A stretch of 64,000 bases of DNA, taken from Phycisphaerales bacterium. GTDB lineage: Bacteria > Planctomycetota > Phycisphaerae > Phycisphaerales > UBA1924. Made by a program: the position numbers and the translations under genes. Location of the stretch: assembly GCA_020850415.1 (NCBI GenBank), contig JADZER010000019.1, positions 1 through 64,000 of the forward strand. The letters are read 5' to 3'. Positions 26,296-35,353 of the stretch are shown here, in pieces (position 1 is the stretch's first letter; every line of letters starts with the position of its first letter). The notes under the pieces are model-generated. The model ran no database searches, was not told the DNA's origin, and saw only the letters and a list, made by a program, of their open reading frames with translations.

Positions 26296-27341
26296 TGAGA
26301 CTCGGAGAGATGGCGGCGGAGGATGTCCTCCCCGAAGTCTCCCGCGGGGTCGCGCCAGACGGTGTGGATGTGGTTGGCGTCGTTCTGGGTGTTGTCGAAC
26401 TCGACGACGAAGGTCGGGCCGTGGAGGCGGTAGTAGTGGGGGCGTCCGGGGGCGGTCTCGCCGAGCCAGCAGAAGCGGACGGCGTCGAGGCCCGCCTCGC
26501 GGATGCGGCGGAGCTGCGCGCCGGCGAGGTCGGGGGCGAGGTTGCCCGTCCAGAGGGTGATGAGCTGCTCGACGAGGTCGCGCTGCTCGGGGCGCATGTC
26601 GGCGTAGCGCAGGCCGGCGGGTTCGCCGAGGGCGTCGGGCCGGACGCCGGGGTGCAGGAGGATGTCGCCGGGGGCCTCGGTGGCGAGCACCGCGTCGTGG
26701 TGCTGGTCGGGCGTCAGGGAGTCGAGCAGCCGGCGCCCGAGGCGCTGCTCGTCGGCCAGGAGGGAGAGCCCGGCCCTGGGGCCGCGCCGGACCTCGGCGG
26801 GGTTGGAGCCGAGGAACATCGGGGTCGGGGCGCAGCGGCCCGACGAGGAGGCGAAGTTGAGCGAGACATGGTGGCCCTCGAAGCGCCAGCCCCACGGGGC
26901 GTCGCCGGAGGGGTCGCCGAAGATGGTGAACGCGTAGTTCATCGGGTCCCGGTGGGCGGCGTCGTAGGTCGGCGTGCTCTCAAGGTCGTGGAGCACGCTC
27001 TCGAGCTCGGTGATCTGGACGGCCTTGAGGTATCCACCGGAGGAGAGGGCGGCGCGGAGGAGCGTGTGGGCGGCGATGCGCTGCGCGTCGCTCATCTCCT
27101 TGAGCGCGAGGCCCCGCCGGCCGCGGGGGACGAAGTGCCAGTCGAGGCGGTTTGGGTCGTCGAACGGGGCGGCGGCCTGGCCTTGTTGGTCGGGCGTGAG
27201 GGAGGCGAGGAGGGCGGACGCGGCCTCGGCCATCGGGTGTAGATCGGGGGGTGTGGCGGGGCGGGGCAGCGCGCCCGGGGCGCGGACGCCGAGGAGGGCC
27301 CCGAGGGCCGCCGCGATGGTGAGGGCGAGGGGCGAGCGCAC
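26292..27341 (-). CDS. Exported DUF3500 family protein
   Basis: A 349-residue protein with an N-terminal signal (L-A-L-T-I-A-A-A-L-G-A-L-L-G-V). It has the features of DUF3500: L-L-A-S-L-T-P-D-Q-Q (about 46-55), R-R-G-L-A-L-K-E-M-S-D-A-Q-R, W-G-W-R-F-E-G-H-H-V-S-L-N-F and the closing H-Y-Y-R-L-H-G-P-T-F-V-V-E-F-D-N-T-Q-N-D-A-N-H-I-H-T-V-W-R. The conserved histidines could bind a metal, but the family has no established activity. It overlaps the convergent hypothetical gene by 4 bp and lies 4 bp beyond the stop-to-start boundary of the DUF1801 gene, so the two are probably cotranscribed. Confidence 0.85.
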   Translation of the reverse strand: MRSPLALTIAAALGALLGVRAPGALPRPATPPDLHPMAEAASALLASLTPDQQGQAAAPFDDPNRLDWHFVPRGRRGLALKEMSDAQRIAAHTLLRAALSSGGYLKAVQITELESVLHDLESTPTYDAAHRDPMNYAFTIFGDPSGDAPWGWRFEGHHVSLNFASSSGRCAPTPMFLGSNPAEVRRGPRAGLSLLADEQRLGRRLLDSLTPDQHHDAVLATEAPGDILLHPGVRPDALGEPAGLRYADMRPEQRDLVEQLITLWTGNLAPDLAGAQLRRIREAGLDAVRFCWLGETAPGRPHYYRLHGPTFVVEFDNTQNDANHIHTVWRDPAGDFGEDILRRHLSESH

Positions 27342-27345
27342 GGGG

Positions 27346-28092
27346 CTACTCCGGTGCGCGGCGTTGGGAGGTCTTGCGTGTGGCGCGCTTGGTTGCTGCC
27401 TTGGCCGCGCTCTTGCGAGGTGCGGCCGGGGTCGACCGTTGCGGGGCTTTCTTGGCGGCGGTCGTGGCGCCGGACTTGGCGCCGGTCTTGGCGGTTCGGG
27501 GCGCGGGCTTTGACCCCTTGGTGGCGGGCGGCTTGGCGGTCGTCTTGAGGGTCGTCTTGAGGGTCGTCTTGAGGGTCGTCTTGGCGGTCGCCTTGGCCGC
27601 CTTTCTGGCGGCCGCCCCGCGCCGGTTGGTGGCGATCACCGACTCGTACTGCTCGATGAACTTCTTGACGGAGATCTTCTTGATGGCCCGGCCGACGACG
27701 GCGAGCGGGACATCCTCGAGCTTCTTGAATCGGATGCAGCCCTTGCCCATGTCGAGCCTGCCGGCCTTGCCCTTGGCGGCCTCGGCGTTCCAGGCTTCGA
27801 TGAAGGCGAGCCGGGCGGCCTCGTCGGCGTAGACGCAGAAGAGGTAGAGGGACATGTGGCCCTTCTGCGAGGCCAGGCCGGCGAAGGGGAGCGGCTGCTT
27901 GGGGTCGCAGTGGTAGCCCTGCGGGTAGATGGCGTGTGGGACGGAGTAGCCGATCATGCCGTACTGCATGGCCTCTTGGAACCCCGGGGCGAGGTTCTTG
28001 AGAAGGGTCTCGCGGACGGCCTCGATCGCGCGGCGACGGTCGTCGGGGAGTGAGGCGAGGTAGTCGGCGACGGTGGCGGCTTTGCTCTGCAT
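27346..28092 (-). CDS. DUF1801 (YdhG-like) protein with histone-like Lys/Ala/Thr tail
   Basis: A 248-residue protein. Residues 1-155 form a DUF1801 domain (V-A-D-Y-L-A-S-L-P-D-D-R-R; A-M-Q-Y-G-M-I-G-Y; K-G-H-M-S-L-Y-L-F; C-I-R-F-K-K-L-E-D-V-P). Residues 156-248 are a low-complexity basic tail of K, A, T and P like histone H1 or nucleoid-binding tails. Part of the tail is built from a 12-bp tandem repeat at about 27540-27590 encoding K-T-T-L four times. Such tails bind DNA or RNA nonspecifically. The fusion to DUF1801 is unusual; function unknown. Confidence 0.85.
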   Translation of the reverse strand: MQSKAATVADYLASLPDDRRRAIEAVRETLLKNLAPGFQEAMQYGMIGYSVPHAIYPQGYHCDPKQPLPFAGLASQKGHMSLYLFCVYADEAARLAFIEAWNAEAAKGKAGRLDMGKGCIRFKKLEDVPLAVVGRAIKKISVKKFIEQYESVIATNRRGAAARKAAKATAKTTLKTTLKTTLKTTAKPPATKGSKPAPRTAKTGAKSGATTAAKKAPQRSTPAAPRKSAAKAATKRATRKTSQRRAPE

Positions 28093-28105
28093 GGGGGGAG
28101 TGTAC

Positions 28106-28158
28106 AGGATGAAGGATGAAGGATGAAGGATGAAGGAGGAAGGATGAAGGAGGAAGGG
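28106..28158. repeat. 7-bp tandem repeat (aggatga)
   Basis: About six imperfect copies of aggatga lie in the 85-bp gap between the GH76 stop (28178) and the DUF1801 start (28092). The same heptamer appears in short form near 4069-4081, so it is a dispersed family in this genome. Confidence 0.8.
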
Positions 28159-28177
28159 TGGATGCGGTGGTGGGGGG

Positions 28178-29362
28178 TCAGTCGGTGGTGGTGGGGGGGC
28201 GCGCGGCCATCTGTTCGAGGAGCATGACGGCGGAGAGTTGGACGCTCAGGTCGACCGGCGTGTCGCCGGCGCCGGTCCAGTCGGGCGGCGCGAGCAGGGG
28301 GTCGCGGTCGGCGATGCGCTGCCAGAGGTCCTCGGAGTGGCGCCGGATGCATCGGTCGGCGTCGGGCCGGGCGTGGGTGTCGGTGGGGGGGTCGGTGGGG
28401 GGGCCGGCGTGGGGGTCGGTGTGGGGGTTGGCGTCGGCCCACAGGGCGACATAGCGGAAGAAGATGCCCTTGAAGAGGCCCCTGTCGCCCCCGCCGGGCT
28501 CGGCGATGAGGCCCCGGTCGTCGGCGAGGCGGGCGATCGCGCTGTCGAAGGTGCGCCGGGCGTCGCGCAGGTAGCGGGCTTCGCCGGTGGCGCGGTACAG
28601 CTCCACCGCGGCGCCGATGCGGGTCCCCTGGTTGTACGAGAAGGCCCAGGTCTTGTCGGTCCGGCCGTCGCCTTTGCGGTTGACCCCGTCCCAGACGAAG
28701 CCGGTGCCGGGGTCCACGAGGTGGTCGGTCAGCCAGCTGTAAATCTTCTCCGCCCAGGCGAGGTCTTCGGGGTCGCGGGATTGCTGGTAGAGGCGGGCGG
28801 CGAGGATGGCGGCTGGGGCGTTGGCTGGGGCGTTCTTGTAGCCGGGCTGGGTCTTGCGCCAGGCGATGCCGCCGGCGTGCTGGTCGTTCCAGCCGGTCTT
28901 GATGTCGGCCCAGAGGGTGTCGATGTCGGCTCGGAGCGTGTCGTCGCCGGTGTGGGCGTGGAGTCGGAGGAGGGCGAGGGCCATCCACTCCATGTCGTCG
29001 TAGTACTGGTTGGTGGGGGCGCCGTTGTGGCGTTTGACGCTGTCCCAGAGGGCCACGGCGCGGTCGAGGTAGGCCTGGTCGTGCGAGCGTTCGTAGCCGT
29101 CAACGAGGGCGTCGATGGTGTGGGCCTGCCACCAGTACATGAGCGGGTCCTTGCTCTCGCGGTTGGGGTGGGAGATGTTGTAGAGGCCGGTGAGTTCGTC
29201 GAAGAAGAGGTCAAGGAGTGCGGCTTGGGCTTGCTCGGCGCGGTCGGGCCAGGGGCTCACTTCTGGGCGACGCGCTGGATCGGCGGCGCGGCAGGCGGTC
29301 AGCATCACCAGGAGCAGCGAGAGGATCGGGAGCGGTGCGGGGATGGTCTTCTGCAGGTGCAT
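28178..29362 (-). CDS. GH76-family lipoprotein (alpha-1,6-mannanase-like)
   Basis: A 394-residue glycoside hydrolase on an (alpha/alpha)6 fold. It has a lipoprotein signal with L-T-A-C at about residues 21-24. The double-Asp signature Y-Y-D-D-M-E-W (about 120-126) is the GH76 catalytic pair, and M-Y-W-W-Q-A-H, A-F-S-Y-N-Q-G and G-I-F-F-R-Y support it. It should cut alpha-1,6-mannan backbones at the cell surface. Near residues 312-338 a Pro/Thr/His/Asp-rich stretch is encoded by G-rich tandem repeats (28370-28440); it looks like a surface-loop expansion. A fructan-degrading GH32 gene is in the same window but not adjacent. Confidence 0.85.
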   Translation of the reverse strand: MHLQKTIPAPLPILSLLLVMLTACRAADPARRPEVSPWPDRAEQAQAALLDLFFDELTGLYNISHPNRESKDPLMYWWQAHTIDALVDGYERSHDQAYLDRAVALWDSVKRHNGAPTNQYYDDMEWMALALLRLHAHTGDDTLRADIDTLWADIKTGWNDQHAGGIAWRKTQPGYKNAPANAPAAILAARLYQQSRDPEDLAWAEKIYSWLTDHLVDPGTGFVWDGVNRKGDGRTDKTWAFSYNQGTRIGAAVELYRATGEARYLRDARRTFDSAIARLADDRGLIAEPGGGDRGLFKGIFFRYVALWADANPHTDPHAGPPTDPPTDTHARPDADRCIRRHSEDLWQRIADRDPLLAPPDWTGAGDTPVDLSVQLSAVMLLEQMAARPPTTTD

Positions 29363-29391
29363 CGTGCTCTCGGGCCAGGGCGGCGCAGGGC

Positions 29392-30471
29392 TCAGTCGGG
29401 GTCATGGAGCCAGCGGGCGTTGCGGCTGTTGCCGTTGCGCTGGTCGAGGGCGGCGGCGTGATCGCCAGCGATGGTCAGGAAGCGTCGGGCCAACTCGCCG
29501 GGTTCGGAACTGCCGGGGCCTGTCAGCCCGCCGACGGCGGGCAGTTCAACCTCGCCGACGCCCTGTTCTGCGAGCATGGACAGCGCACACCCGGCGCGCC
29601 CGAACCAGTGCAGCCGGTCCAGATCGGCGCGGAGGTCGGCGGCGGGGCGGATGGAGTTGCGGATCAGCGCCACGCACTCTTCGGCTCGGCCCGTGCGGGC
29701 GGCGTGGAGGAAGTAGGGGCTGATGAGCTTGTGGGCGCCCTCGTCGAGGCCGGCGACGAGGCGGCGTCCGCGCTGGTAGAGCTCCGCGGCCTTGTCCTCC
29801 AGCCGGAGCCGGACCAGCGGGGTGAGAAGCCTCCCGAAGGTCGAGTGGGGGACGGTCGCGCAGCTCAATTGCCCGCGGACGATGGGCTTGGCCTCGCGCC
29901 ACGCGGCCTCGTGGTCGCCCAGCTTGGCGTGCAGCCAGACGAGGGTATCGCGCTCGCAGGCGAGGCAGTCCGAGCCGCGGTCGCGGGGGGCGGCGAGCCA
30001 GGCGGGGATGAGCTCGCGGGCGCGCTGGTACTCGCCGAGGAGTACGGCAAGATCGATCCGTTTGTGCAGCCCCGCGCGCCGTCCCCAGCCGGCGCGGACG
30101 AAGCGATCGTCCATGTCGTCCACGATCCGCTCGAGCACCGCCCTGGGGACGGAGGCGTAGCCCGGGGCATCGGTGGCGATCCACTTGTACTGCCACAGGA
30201 TGCTGGCGGGGTTGAACCGGTCGGGGTCGTCGTCGGAGACGGCGAAGCACCAGGCCAGGCACATGAAGAGCGTCTCGAACTTCGGGGCCGCGTGGGAGGC
30301 AGCCGATTGGAGGATGGCGCAGCGGGCGTCCCATGCGGTGTCGAGGTCGCCGAGGGCTTCGGCCCGTCTCGCGGCGGACTCGAAGATCGCGTCGCGGGCG
30401 GCGCTGTCGGGCAGCGCGTACGCCTCGTCGAGGAGGGCTTGGACCTCGGGGTCGGTGGGGGTCTCGGGCAT
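29392..30471 (-). CDS. Helical-repeat (TPR-like) protein paired with an HSP90-like gene
   Basis: A 359-residue soluble protein with paired amphipathic helices: A-R-D-A-I-F-E-S-A-A-R-R-A-E-A-L-G-D-L-D-T-A-W near residues 25-47, H-A-K-L-G-D-H-E-A-A-W-R-E-A and A-A-E-L-Y-Q-R-G-R-R-L further on. This resembles TPR or ARM folds. No enzyme motif is seen. It starts only 3 bp after the stop of the HSP90-like gene, so translational coupling and a shared role as chaperone and client adaptor are likely. The GH76 gene is about 30 bp downstream. Confidence 0.65.
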   Translation of the reverse strand: MPETPTDPEVQALLDEAYALPDSAARDAIFESAARRAEALGDLDTAWDARCAILQSAASHAAPKFETLFMCLAWCFAVSDDDPDRFNPASILWQYKWIATDAPGYASVPRAVLERIVDDMDDRFVRAGWGRRAGLHKRIDLAVLLGEYQRARELIPAWLAAPRDRGSDCLACERDTLVWLHAKLGDHEAAWREAKPIVRGQLSCATVPHSTFGRLLTPLVRLRLEDKAAELYQRGRRLVAGLDEGAHKLISPYFLHAARTGRAEECVALIRNSIRPAADLRADLDRLHWFGRAGCALSMLAEQGVGEVELPAVGGLTGPGSSEPGELARRFLTIAGDHAAALDQRNGNSRNARWLHDPD

Positions 30472-30474
30472 CGC

Positions 30475-32286
30475 TCAGCCCTCCCCGGTGCATCGGGCGA
30501 GGAGCGTCTCGAGGCCCCCGTGGAGTAGGGCCCACTCGGCGGGGCTGAGGGCGTGCTGACCGGCCATGAGGGCCTGGACGAAGAGCACCTCGACGCCGGT
30601 TCGCTGGAGGGTGGGGTCGGGCATGTCGGCGAGGCGCCGGACCAGGGGGCTTCGGGTGTTGAGGCACAGGCGGGTGGGGCTGAGTGCCTCGGGCCGCGGG
30701 GCCATGGCGTCGAGCACCTCGTTCCAGAGGCCCGAGGCTCGGGACTTGGTCTGGTCGAGCTGGCGGTGGAACTCGGCCTGGAGCCCGAGGGCGAAGAAGG
30801 CGGGGATCGAGGCGGGCTCGAACTCTCGGACGACCAGCTCGGCCTCGCGGGCCTGGAGAGCGGGGCTGGCGGCCTCGATGAGCGCCCGGTAGCGGTCGGC
30901 GTCCTCGGGCTCGGGCCAGAGGCCCGCGATGTCGGCGGTGTCAAAGGCCAGGACCTCGAGCTCGGGATGTCGCTCGGCGGCGCGGCACAGGAGCTCCTCG
31001 TGGAAGGTGTAGCCGCCGTTGAAGACGCGAAGCCCGGCGGCGCCGGCGACGGCGCTCAGACGCCGGAACTGCTCGGCGGTTCGGGCCAGGAGCAGGCGGT
31101 CGTGCTCGCGGCGGAACTCGCCGAAGCGGATGCGTCCCATGTTGGTCTCGAACTCGAGGAGGTCGGCGATGACATCGAAGAACTCGGCGTCCTTGATGGC
31201 GAGGCCCCGTATCTCGGTGTCGTGGACGGCCATGACGGCGTTGAAGGCCGCCCGGTCGTGGCGCATGAGGTGGAGGAGGCGTCCGCGGATCGCGCCGGCG
31301 AGCTGGTCGGAGCAGGTTTCGAGGGCCGCGTCGTTGTGGACGCCCTCGCGCGAGGCGGTGAGGCGGAGGGCGGTGGTGTTGAGGACGCAGCCGACAAATG
31401 TGGCCCATCGGGGTACCAGCCCGTGGACGCGATCGGCGACGAACATGCCGTGGGCGTAGAGCTTCTGCGTGCCTCCCCAGGGCTCGGTTCGGCCGCTGCG
31501 TATGAACGCGTAACCCTCGACATTGCCGGCTTCGGTGCTGACGCGAAATGCGTCGAGCGGGAGGAACCCCAGCGCCGCCTGGCAGGTGTCGGCGAGGGCG
31601 ACCTGATCGGAGGGGTCGATCTTCCAGGGCGGGACGGGGCGGTTGATGGGCGTCTGGCCGTCGGCGCCGGCGACGACGATCTCGATGGGGAGCATCTCGG
31701 CGTACCGGCGGGCCAGGTCGGTGAGCTGCTCGGGCTCGAAGTACTCTGCCGCGTCCTCCTTGGCGGTGAGGTAGACGCTCGAGCCGGGCGGGAGGGGCGA
31801 GTCCGGCAGCGTGCGGACGGTGTAGCTGCCGTCGGCGCGCCCCCGCCACTCGACCGCGGGGCCGTCGGGCTCCCGGGCGGAGCGTGTGATGACGACGATC
31901 TCGTCGCTGACCATGAAGCACGAGAGCAGGCCGATGCCGAAGCGTCCCAGGAAGCCGCCCTCCTCGCCGGTGAGGCGGTCGACGACCTCCTCGGCCGAGT
32001 CGCGTTTGGTGGAGGCTCCGACGGTGGAGAGGAACTGGTGCACCTCGGCCTCGGTCAGTCCGATGCCGTCGTCGTTGATGCAGATGGTGCCGGGGCGTTC
32101 GTCGTCGGCGGGGGTCAGCTCCAGCCGGACCCTGCCGGTGTAGCCGGGCTCGATCCGGCGCCGGGCGGTGACGGCATCCACCGCGTTCTGGATGGACTCA
32201 CGCACGAACACCTCCGGCGAGGTGTAGAGGTGGTGGGCGGCCAGATCGATGATGCCCCGGAGATCGACCTTGAAGCGGTTGGTCAT
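30475..32286 (-). CDS. HSP90 family chaperone-like ATPase
   Basis: A 603-residue protein, near the usual HtpG length. The N-terminal GHKL ATPase has S-I-Q-N-A-V-D-A (N-box, about residues 32-40), D-D-G-I-G-L (G1, about 74-79) and G-R-F-G-I-G-L-L-S-C-F-M-V (G2, about 114-126). Middle and C-terminal segments retain A-H-G-M-F-V-A-D, R-L-T-A-S-R-E-G-V and A-L-S-P. The sequence is clearly diverged from standard HtpG, so it belongs to the group of HSP90-like proteins with unclear clients. The ATG at 32286 was chosen over the upstream 32304. It is divergent from trkA, with an 85-bp shared upstream region. Confidence 0.85.
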   Translation of the reverse strand: MTNRFKVDLRGIIDLAAHHLYTSPEVFVRESIQNAVDAVTARRRIEPGYTGRVRLELTPADDERPGTICINDDGIGLTEAEVHQFLSTVGASTKRDSAEEVVDRLTGEEGGFLGRFGIGLLSCFMVSDEIVVITRSAREPDGPAVEWRGRADGSYTVRTLPDSPLPPGSSVYLTAKEDAAEYFEPEQLTDLARRYAEMLPIEIVVAGADGQTPINRPVPPWKIDPSDQVALADTCQAALGFLPLDAFRVSTEAGNVEGYAFIRSGRTEPWGGTQKLYAHGMFVADRVHGLVPRWATFVGCVLNTTALRLTASREGVHNDAALETCSDQLAGAIRGRLLHLMRHDRAAFNAVMAVHDTEIRGLAIKDAEFFDVIADLLEFETNMGRIRFGEFRREHDRLLLARTAEQFRRLSAVAGAAGLRVFNGGYTFHEELLCRAAERHPELEVLAFDTADIAGLWPEPEDADRYRALIEAASPALQAREAELVVREFEPASIPAFFALGLQAEFHRQLDQTKSRASGLWNEVLDAMAPRPEALSPTRLCLNTRSPLVRRLADMPDPTLQRTGVEVLFVQALMAGQHALSPAEWALLHGGLETLLARCTGEG

Positions 32287-32371
32287 GGCCGCCGAATATA
32301 GCACGCCGGGGCGGGCCGGCGGGCGGCTGTTCTGCTAGACTTCCCGTCCATATGGACAAGGTCGGCCGGGC

Positions 32372-33709
32372 ATGAACATTTTGATCTGCGGGATGGGCGA
32401 GGTGGGGACGCACTCGGCGGAGTTTCTGAACGCCGCGGGGCGGTCGATCACGGCGATCGACCTGGACGCCGACCGTCTGAGCACCCTCACGGACACGATG
32501 GACATCAGCGTTCTGCAGGGCAACTGCGCGAGCGCGCGTGTGCTGCGGGAGGCTGGGGCGTCGCACTGCGATCTGGTGCTGGCGACCACGGACGACGACG
32601 AGGTGAATCTGGTGACCGCGTCTCTGGCCAAGGCACTGGGGGCGAGGCGGACGGTGGCGCACATCCGGCACGCGACTTATTTCGATCAGGCGGACATCGA
32701 CTACGAGAAGCACTTCGGGATCGACCACATCGTGTGCCCGCAGTTTGCGACGGCCGCGGCGATCGCCCGGTCGCTGCGCAACCCCGCGGCGGTGACGATC
32801 GAGCACTTCGGGCGTGGGCGCATCGACATGCACGAGCTGGTGATCGCCGATCGGGCGGCGGCGATCGGCAAGGCGCTCTCGGACCTGCAGCTGCCGCCGG
32901 GCACCCGGGTGGCGGCGGTCTCCCGCGGGGGGGAGTCGTTCATCCCGGTGGCGTCGACGGCGCTGCAGGCGAGGGATCGTGTGGTGCTGGTGGGGGACAC
33001 GGAGGTCTTCGATGAGCTGCTCCGGCGGGTGGGGGTGCAGGAGACCAAGCGCAAGAATGTGGTGATCATGGGCGGGACGCCGATGGCGGCGTGGCTGTGC
33101 GAGGTGCTGCGGAAGCGGGGCTGGTCGATCCGTCTCTTCGAGACCGACCGCGAGCGGGCGGAGGAGCTGGCGCAGCGTCTGGACTGGGTGACGGTGCTGA
33201 ACGCCGACCCGTCGGACAGCTCGGTGTTCGCGGAGGAGCACCTGGGGCAGGCGGATGTGTTTATCGCGATGCACCAGCACGAGGAGGAGAACATCGTGGG
33301 GGCGGTCTTCGCCAAGGCGGGGGGTGTGAGCGAGGCGGTCGCGGTGGTGGAGCGGGCGAGGTACCTGGACCTGCTGTACCACATCGGCGTGGACCGGGCG
33401 TACAGCCCGGGCATGGTCGCGGCCAGAGAGCTGGAGATGCTGCTCGACGACAGCTCGTTCCAGCGGCTGGCGACGCTGGCGTCGGGCGTTGAGGTGTTCC
33501 TGGTGCACATCACCGAGCACGACCTCTCGGGGGAGCGTCCGCTGACGGAGATGAACCTCTCGCCCAACGGGGTGATCGCCGCGATCCGGCGCGGCGGGGA
33601 GGTGTGGGTGCCCGGGGCGAGGGATGTGATCCGGCCGGGCGACTCGATCATGGTCATCGGGCGTGCCGGGCGGGAGAAGGAGATCCGCGGGGCGCTGCAC
33701 GGCTCGTAG
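32372..33709 (+). CDS. trkA: Trk potassium-uptake regulatory subunit TrkA
   Basis: A 445-residue cytoplasmic gating ring protein for TrkH. It has two RCK halves, each with a Rossmann NAD-binding motif: N-I-L-I-C-G-M-G-E-V-G-T-H at residues 2-14 and N-V-V-I-M-G-G-T-P-M-A at about 229-239. TrkA_C domains (about 145-215 and 365-440) carry I-G-K-A-L-S-D-L and R-P-G-D-S-I-M-V-I. The trkH gene starts 37 bp downstream on the same strand, so the two form a K+ uptake operon. Confidence 0.93.
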   Translation: MNILICGMGEVGTHSAEFLNAAGRSITAIDLDADRLSTLTDTMDISVLQGNCASARVLREAGASHCDLVLATTDDDEVNLVTASLAKALGARRTVAHIRHATYFDQADIDYEKHFGIDHIVCPQFATAAAIARSLRNPAAVTIEHFGRGRIDMHELVIADRAAAIGKALSDLQLPPGTRVAAVSRGGESFIPVASTALQARDRVVLVGDTEVFDELLRRVGVQETKRKNVVIMGGTPMAAWLCEVLRKRGWSIRLFETDRERAEELAQRLDWVTVLNADPSDSSVFAEEHLGQADVFIAMHQHEEENIVGAVFAKAGGVSEAVAVVERARYLDLLYHIGVDRAYSPGMVAARELEMLLDDSSFQRLATLASGVEVFLVHITEHDLSGERPLTEMNLSPNGVIAAIRRGGEVWVPGARDVIRPGDSIMVIGRAGREKEIRGALHGS

Positions 33710-33729
33710 CCGCGTGCGTTGTCCCCGCG

Positions 33730-33737
33730 AGGAAAGG
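33730..33737 (+). promoter_or_regulatory. Shine-Dalgarno sequence that decides the trkH start
   Basis: The sequence aggaaagg ends 8 nt before the TTG at 33746. It supports that codon over the TTG at 33719, which has no such signal. Good Shine-Dalgarno sequences are rare in this window. Confidence 0.65.
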
Positions 33738-33745
33738 ACCCCGCG

Positions 33746-35308
33746 TTGAACTTCCGCCTGGTCATCGGACGCATGGGCCTGCTGTTCGCGCTGCTCGGTG
33801 CGATCATGCTCGGCACGGCGGGGCTGTTCGGGGCGGTGGAGCTTCTCGGCGTCCGGCGCGACCCGGATCTCACGGGCATCGGGGCGCTCGGGGCGGCCGG
33901 GCTGCTCGGCCTGCTGCTGGGCGGCGCGGGCTGGCTGAGCTGCCGCGGCGCGCCGAGCTATCTGGGCCGGCGCGAGGCGCTGCTGCTGGTCGCTGCGAGC
34001 TGGCTGATGGGCGCGGCGCTCTCCGCGACGCCCTACTTCCTCTGGGCGCACCTGGATCGGGCCCGCGCGGGGCACCCGTTCCGCTGGTTCATCGACTGCT
34101 ACTTCGAGGCGATGAGCGGGCTGACGACCACCGGGGCGACCGTGCTCAGCGACATCGAGGCGATGCCCAACGCGCTCCTGCTCTGGCGGGCGCTCACGCA
34201 CTGGCTCGGCGGGCTGGGCATCGTGGTGTTGTTCGTCGCGGTGCTGCCCGGGCTGGGTGTGGGCGGCAAGCGGCTGTTCAATGTCGAGGCGCCCGGGCCG
34301 AGCCCGGAGGGTCTCCAGCCGCACATCCGCGAGACCGCCCGGTGGCTCTGGTACATCTACCTCGCGCTCACGGTGGCGCAGGTGGCGCTGCTCTGGGGCC
34401 TGACGCCGCTGGACCTTTTCGACTCGGTCTGCCACACCTTCGGGACGATGGCGACGGGGGGGTTTAGCACCCGCAACGCCAGCACCGGCGCCTACGCGGC
34501 CACGCCGATGGTCGACCTGATCATCGTGGTCTTCATGGTGCTGGCGGGCATGAACTTCAACTGGTTCTACAAGGTGTGCAAGGGCCGCCTCGCGGAGGTC
34601 TGGCGCGACCCGGAGTTGCGTGCCTATCTCGCGATGCTGACGGTGGGCTCGGCGCTGGTCAGCTACGCCGTGTGGCGCAGCGCCGACCCGATCGTGATGA
34701 CCACCGGCGAGGAGGTCGCCTCGGGCCTCGGGGCCTCGATCCGTCAGGGGGTCTTCACGACAGTCTCCATCCAGACCACCACCGGGTTCTGCACCAGCGA
34801 CTTCGACCGCTGGCCCTTCCTCGCGCACGGCGTGCTCGTCCTGCTCATGCTCGTCGGCGGCTGCTCGGGCTCCACCGGGGGCGGGGTGAAGGTGATCCGT
34901 GCCTGGGCGGCGTTCAAGATCCTGCTGGCCGAGATCGAGCATGTCTTCCGGCCGCAGGTGGTCCGCCCGCTCCGGCTGGGGAGGACCGTCATGGACTCGG
35001 ACCTGAAGCTCGGGACGCTGGCGTTCATCATCGGGATGGCCGTGTTGTTCGTCGGCGGGTCGGGGGCGGTGATGCTGCTCGAGCAGATGAACCCGGCGAG
35101 CGAGTGCAACTACACGACGGCCGCGACCGCGGCGATCGCCTGCCTCTGCACCATCGGGCCCGGCCTGGACCTGGTCGGCGCGGTGCAGAACTACGGCTGG
35201 CTGAGCGGGTCGTCCAAGGCGGTGCTGAGCGTCCTGATGGTGCTAGGGCGTCTGGAGGTCTACGCCATCATCGTGCTCCTCAGCCCGAGGTTCTGGCGGG
35301 ACCGGTAG
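33746..35308 (+). CDS. trkH: Trk potassium transporter membrane subunit TrkH
   Basis: A 520-residue polytopic membrane protein that carries K+ inward. At least ten hydrophobic segments can be counted. The selectivity-filter repeats are seen as S-G-L-T-T-T-G-A (about 125-132), T-M-A-T-G-G-F-S (about 235-242), T-T-G-F-C-T and C-S-G-S-T-G-G-G. G-G-L-G-I-V-V-L-F-V-A-V-L and N-E-type polar motifs also match the family. The start is a TTG giving M-N-F-R-L-V-I-G-R-M-G-L-L-F, preceded by aggaaagg; longer starts would add a non-hydrophobic stretch. It follows trkA closely. Confidence 0.93.
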   Translation: MNFRLVIGRMGLLFALLGAIMLGTAGLFGAVELLGVRRDPDLTGIGALGAAGLLGLLLGGAGWLSCRGAPSYLGRREALLLVAASWLMGAALSATPYFLWAHLDRARAGHPFRWFIDCYFEAMSGLTTTGATVLSDIEAMPNALLLWRALTHWLGGLGIVVLFVAVLPGLGVGGKRLFNVEAPGPSPEGLQPHIRETARWLWYIYLALTVAQVALLWGLTPLDLFDSVCHTFGTMATGGFSTRNASTGAYAATPMVDLIIVVFMVLAGMNFNWFYKVCKGRLAEVWRDPELRAYLAMLTVGSALVSYAVWRSADPIVMTTGEEVASGLGASIRQGVFTTVSIQTTTGFCTSDFDRWPFLAHGVLVLLMLVGGCSGSTGGGVKVIRAWAAFKILLAEIEHVFRPQVVRPLRLGRTVMDSDLKLGTLAFIIGMAVLFVGGSGAVMLLEQMNPASECNYTTAATAAIACLCTIGPGLDLVGAVQNYGWLSGSSKAVLSVLMVLGRLEVYAIIVLLSPRFWRDR

Positions 35309-35353
35309 CGGGGGGCGGCCGACGGCGTGGGCGGATGCTGGTAGTCTCTGATC

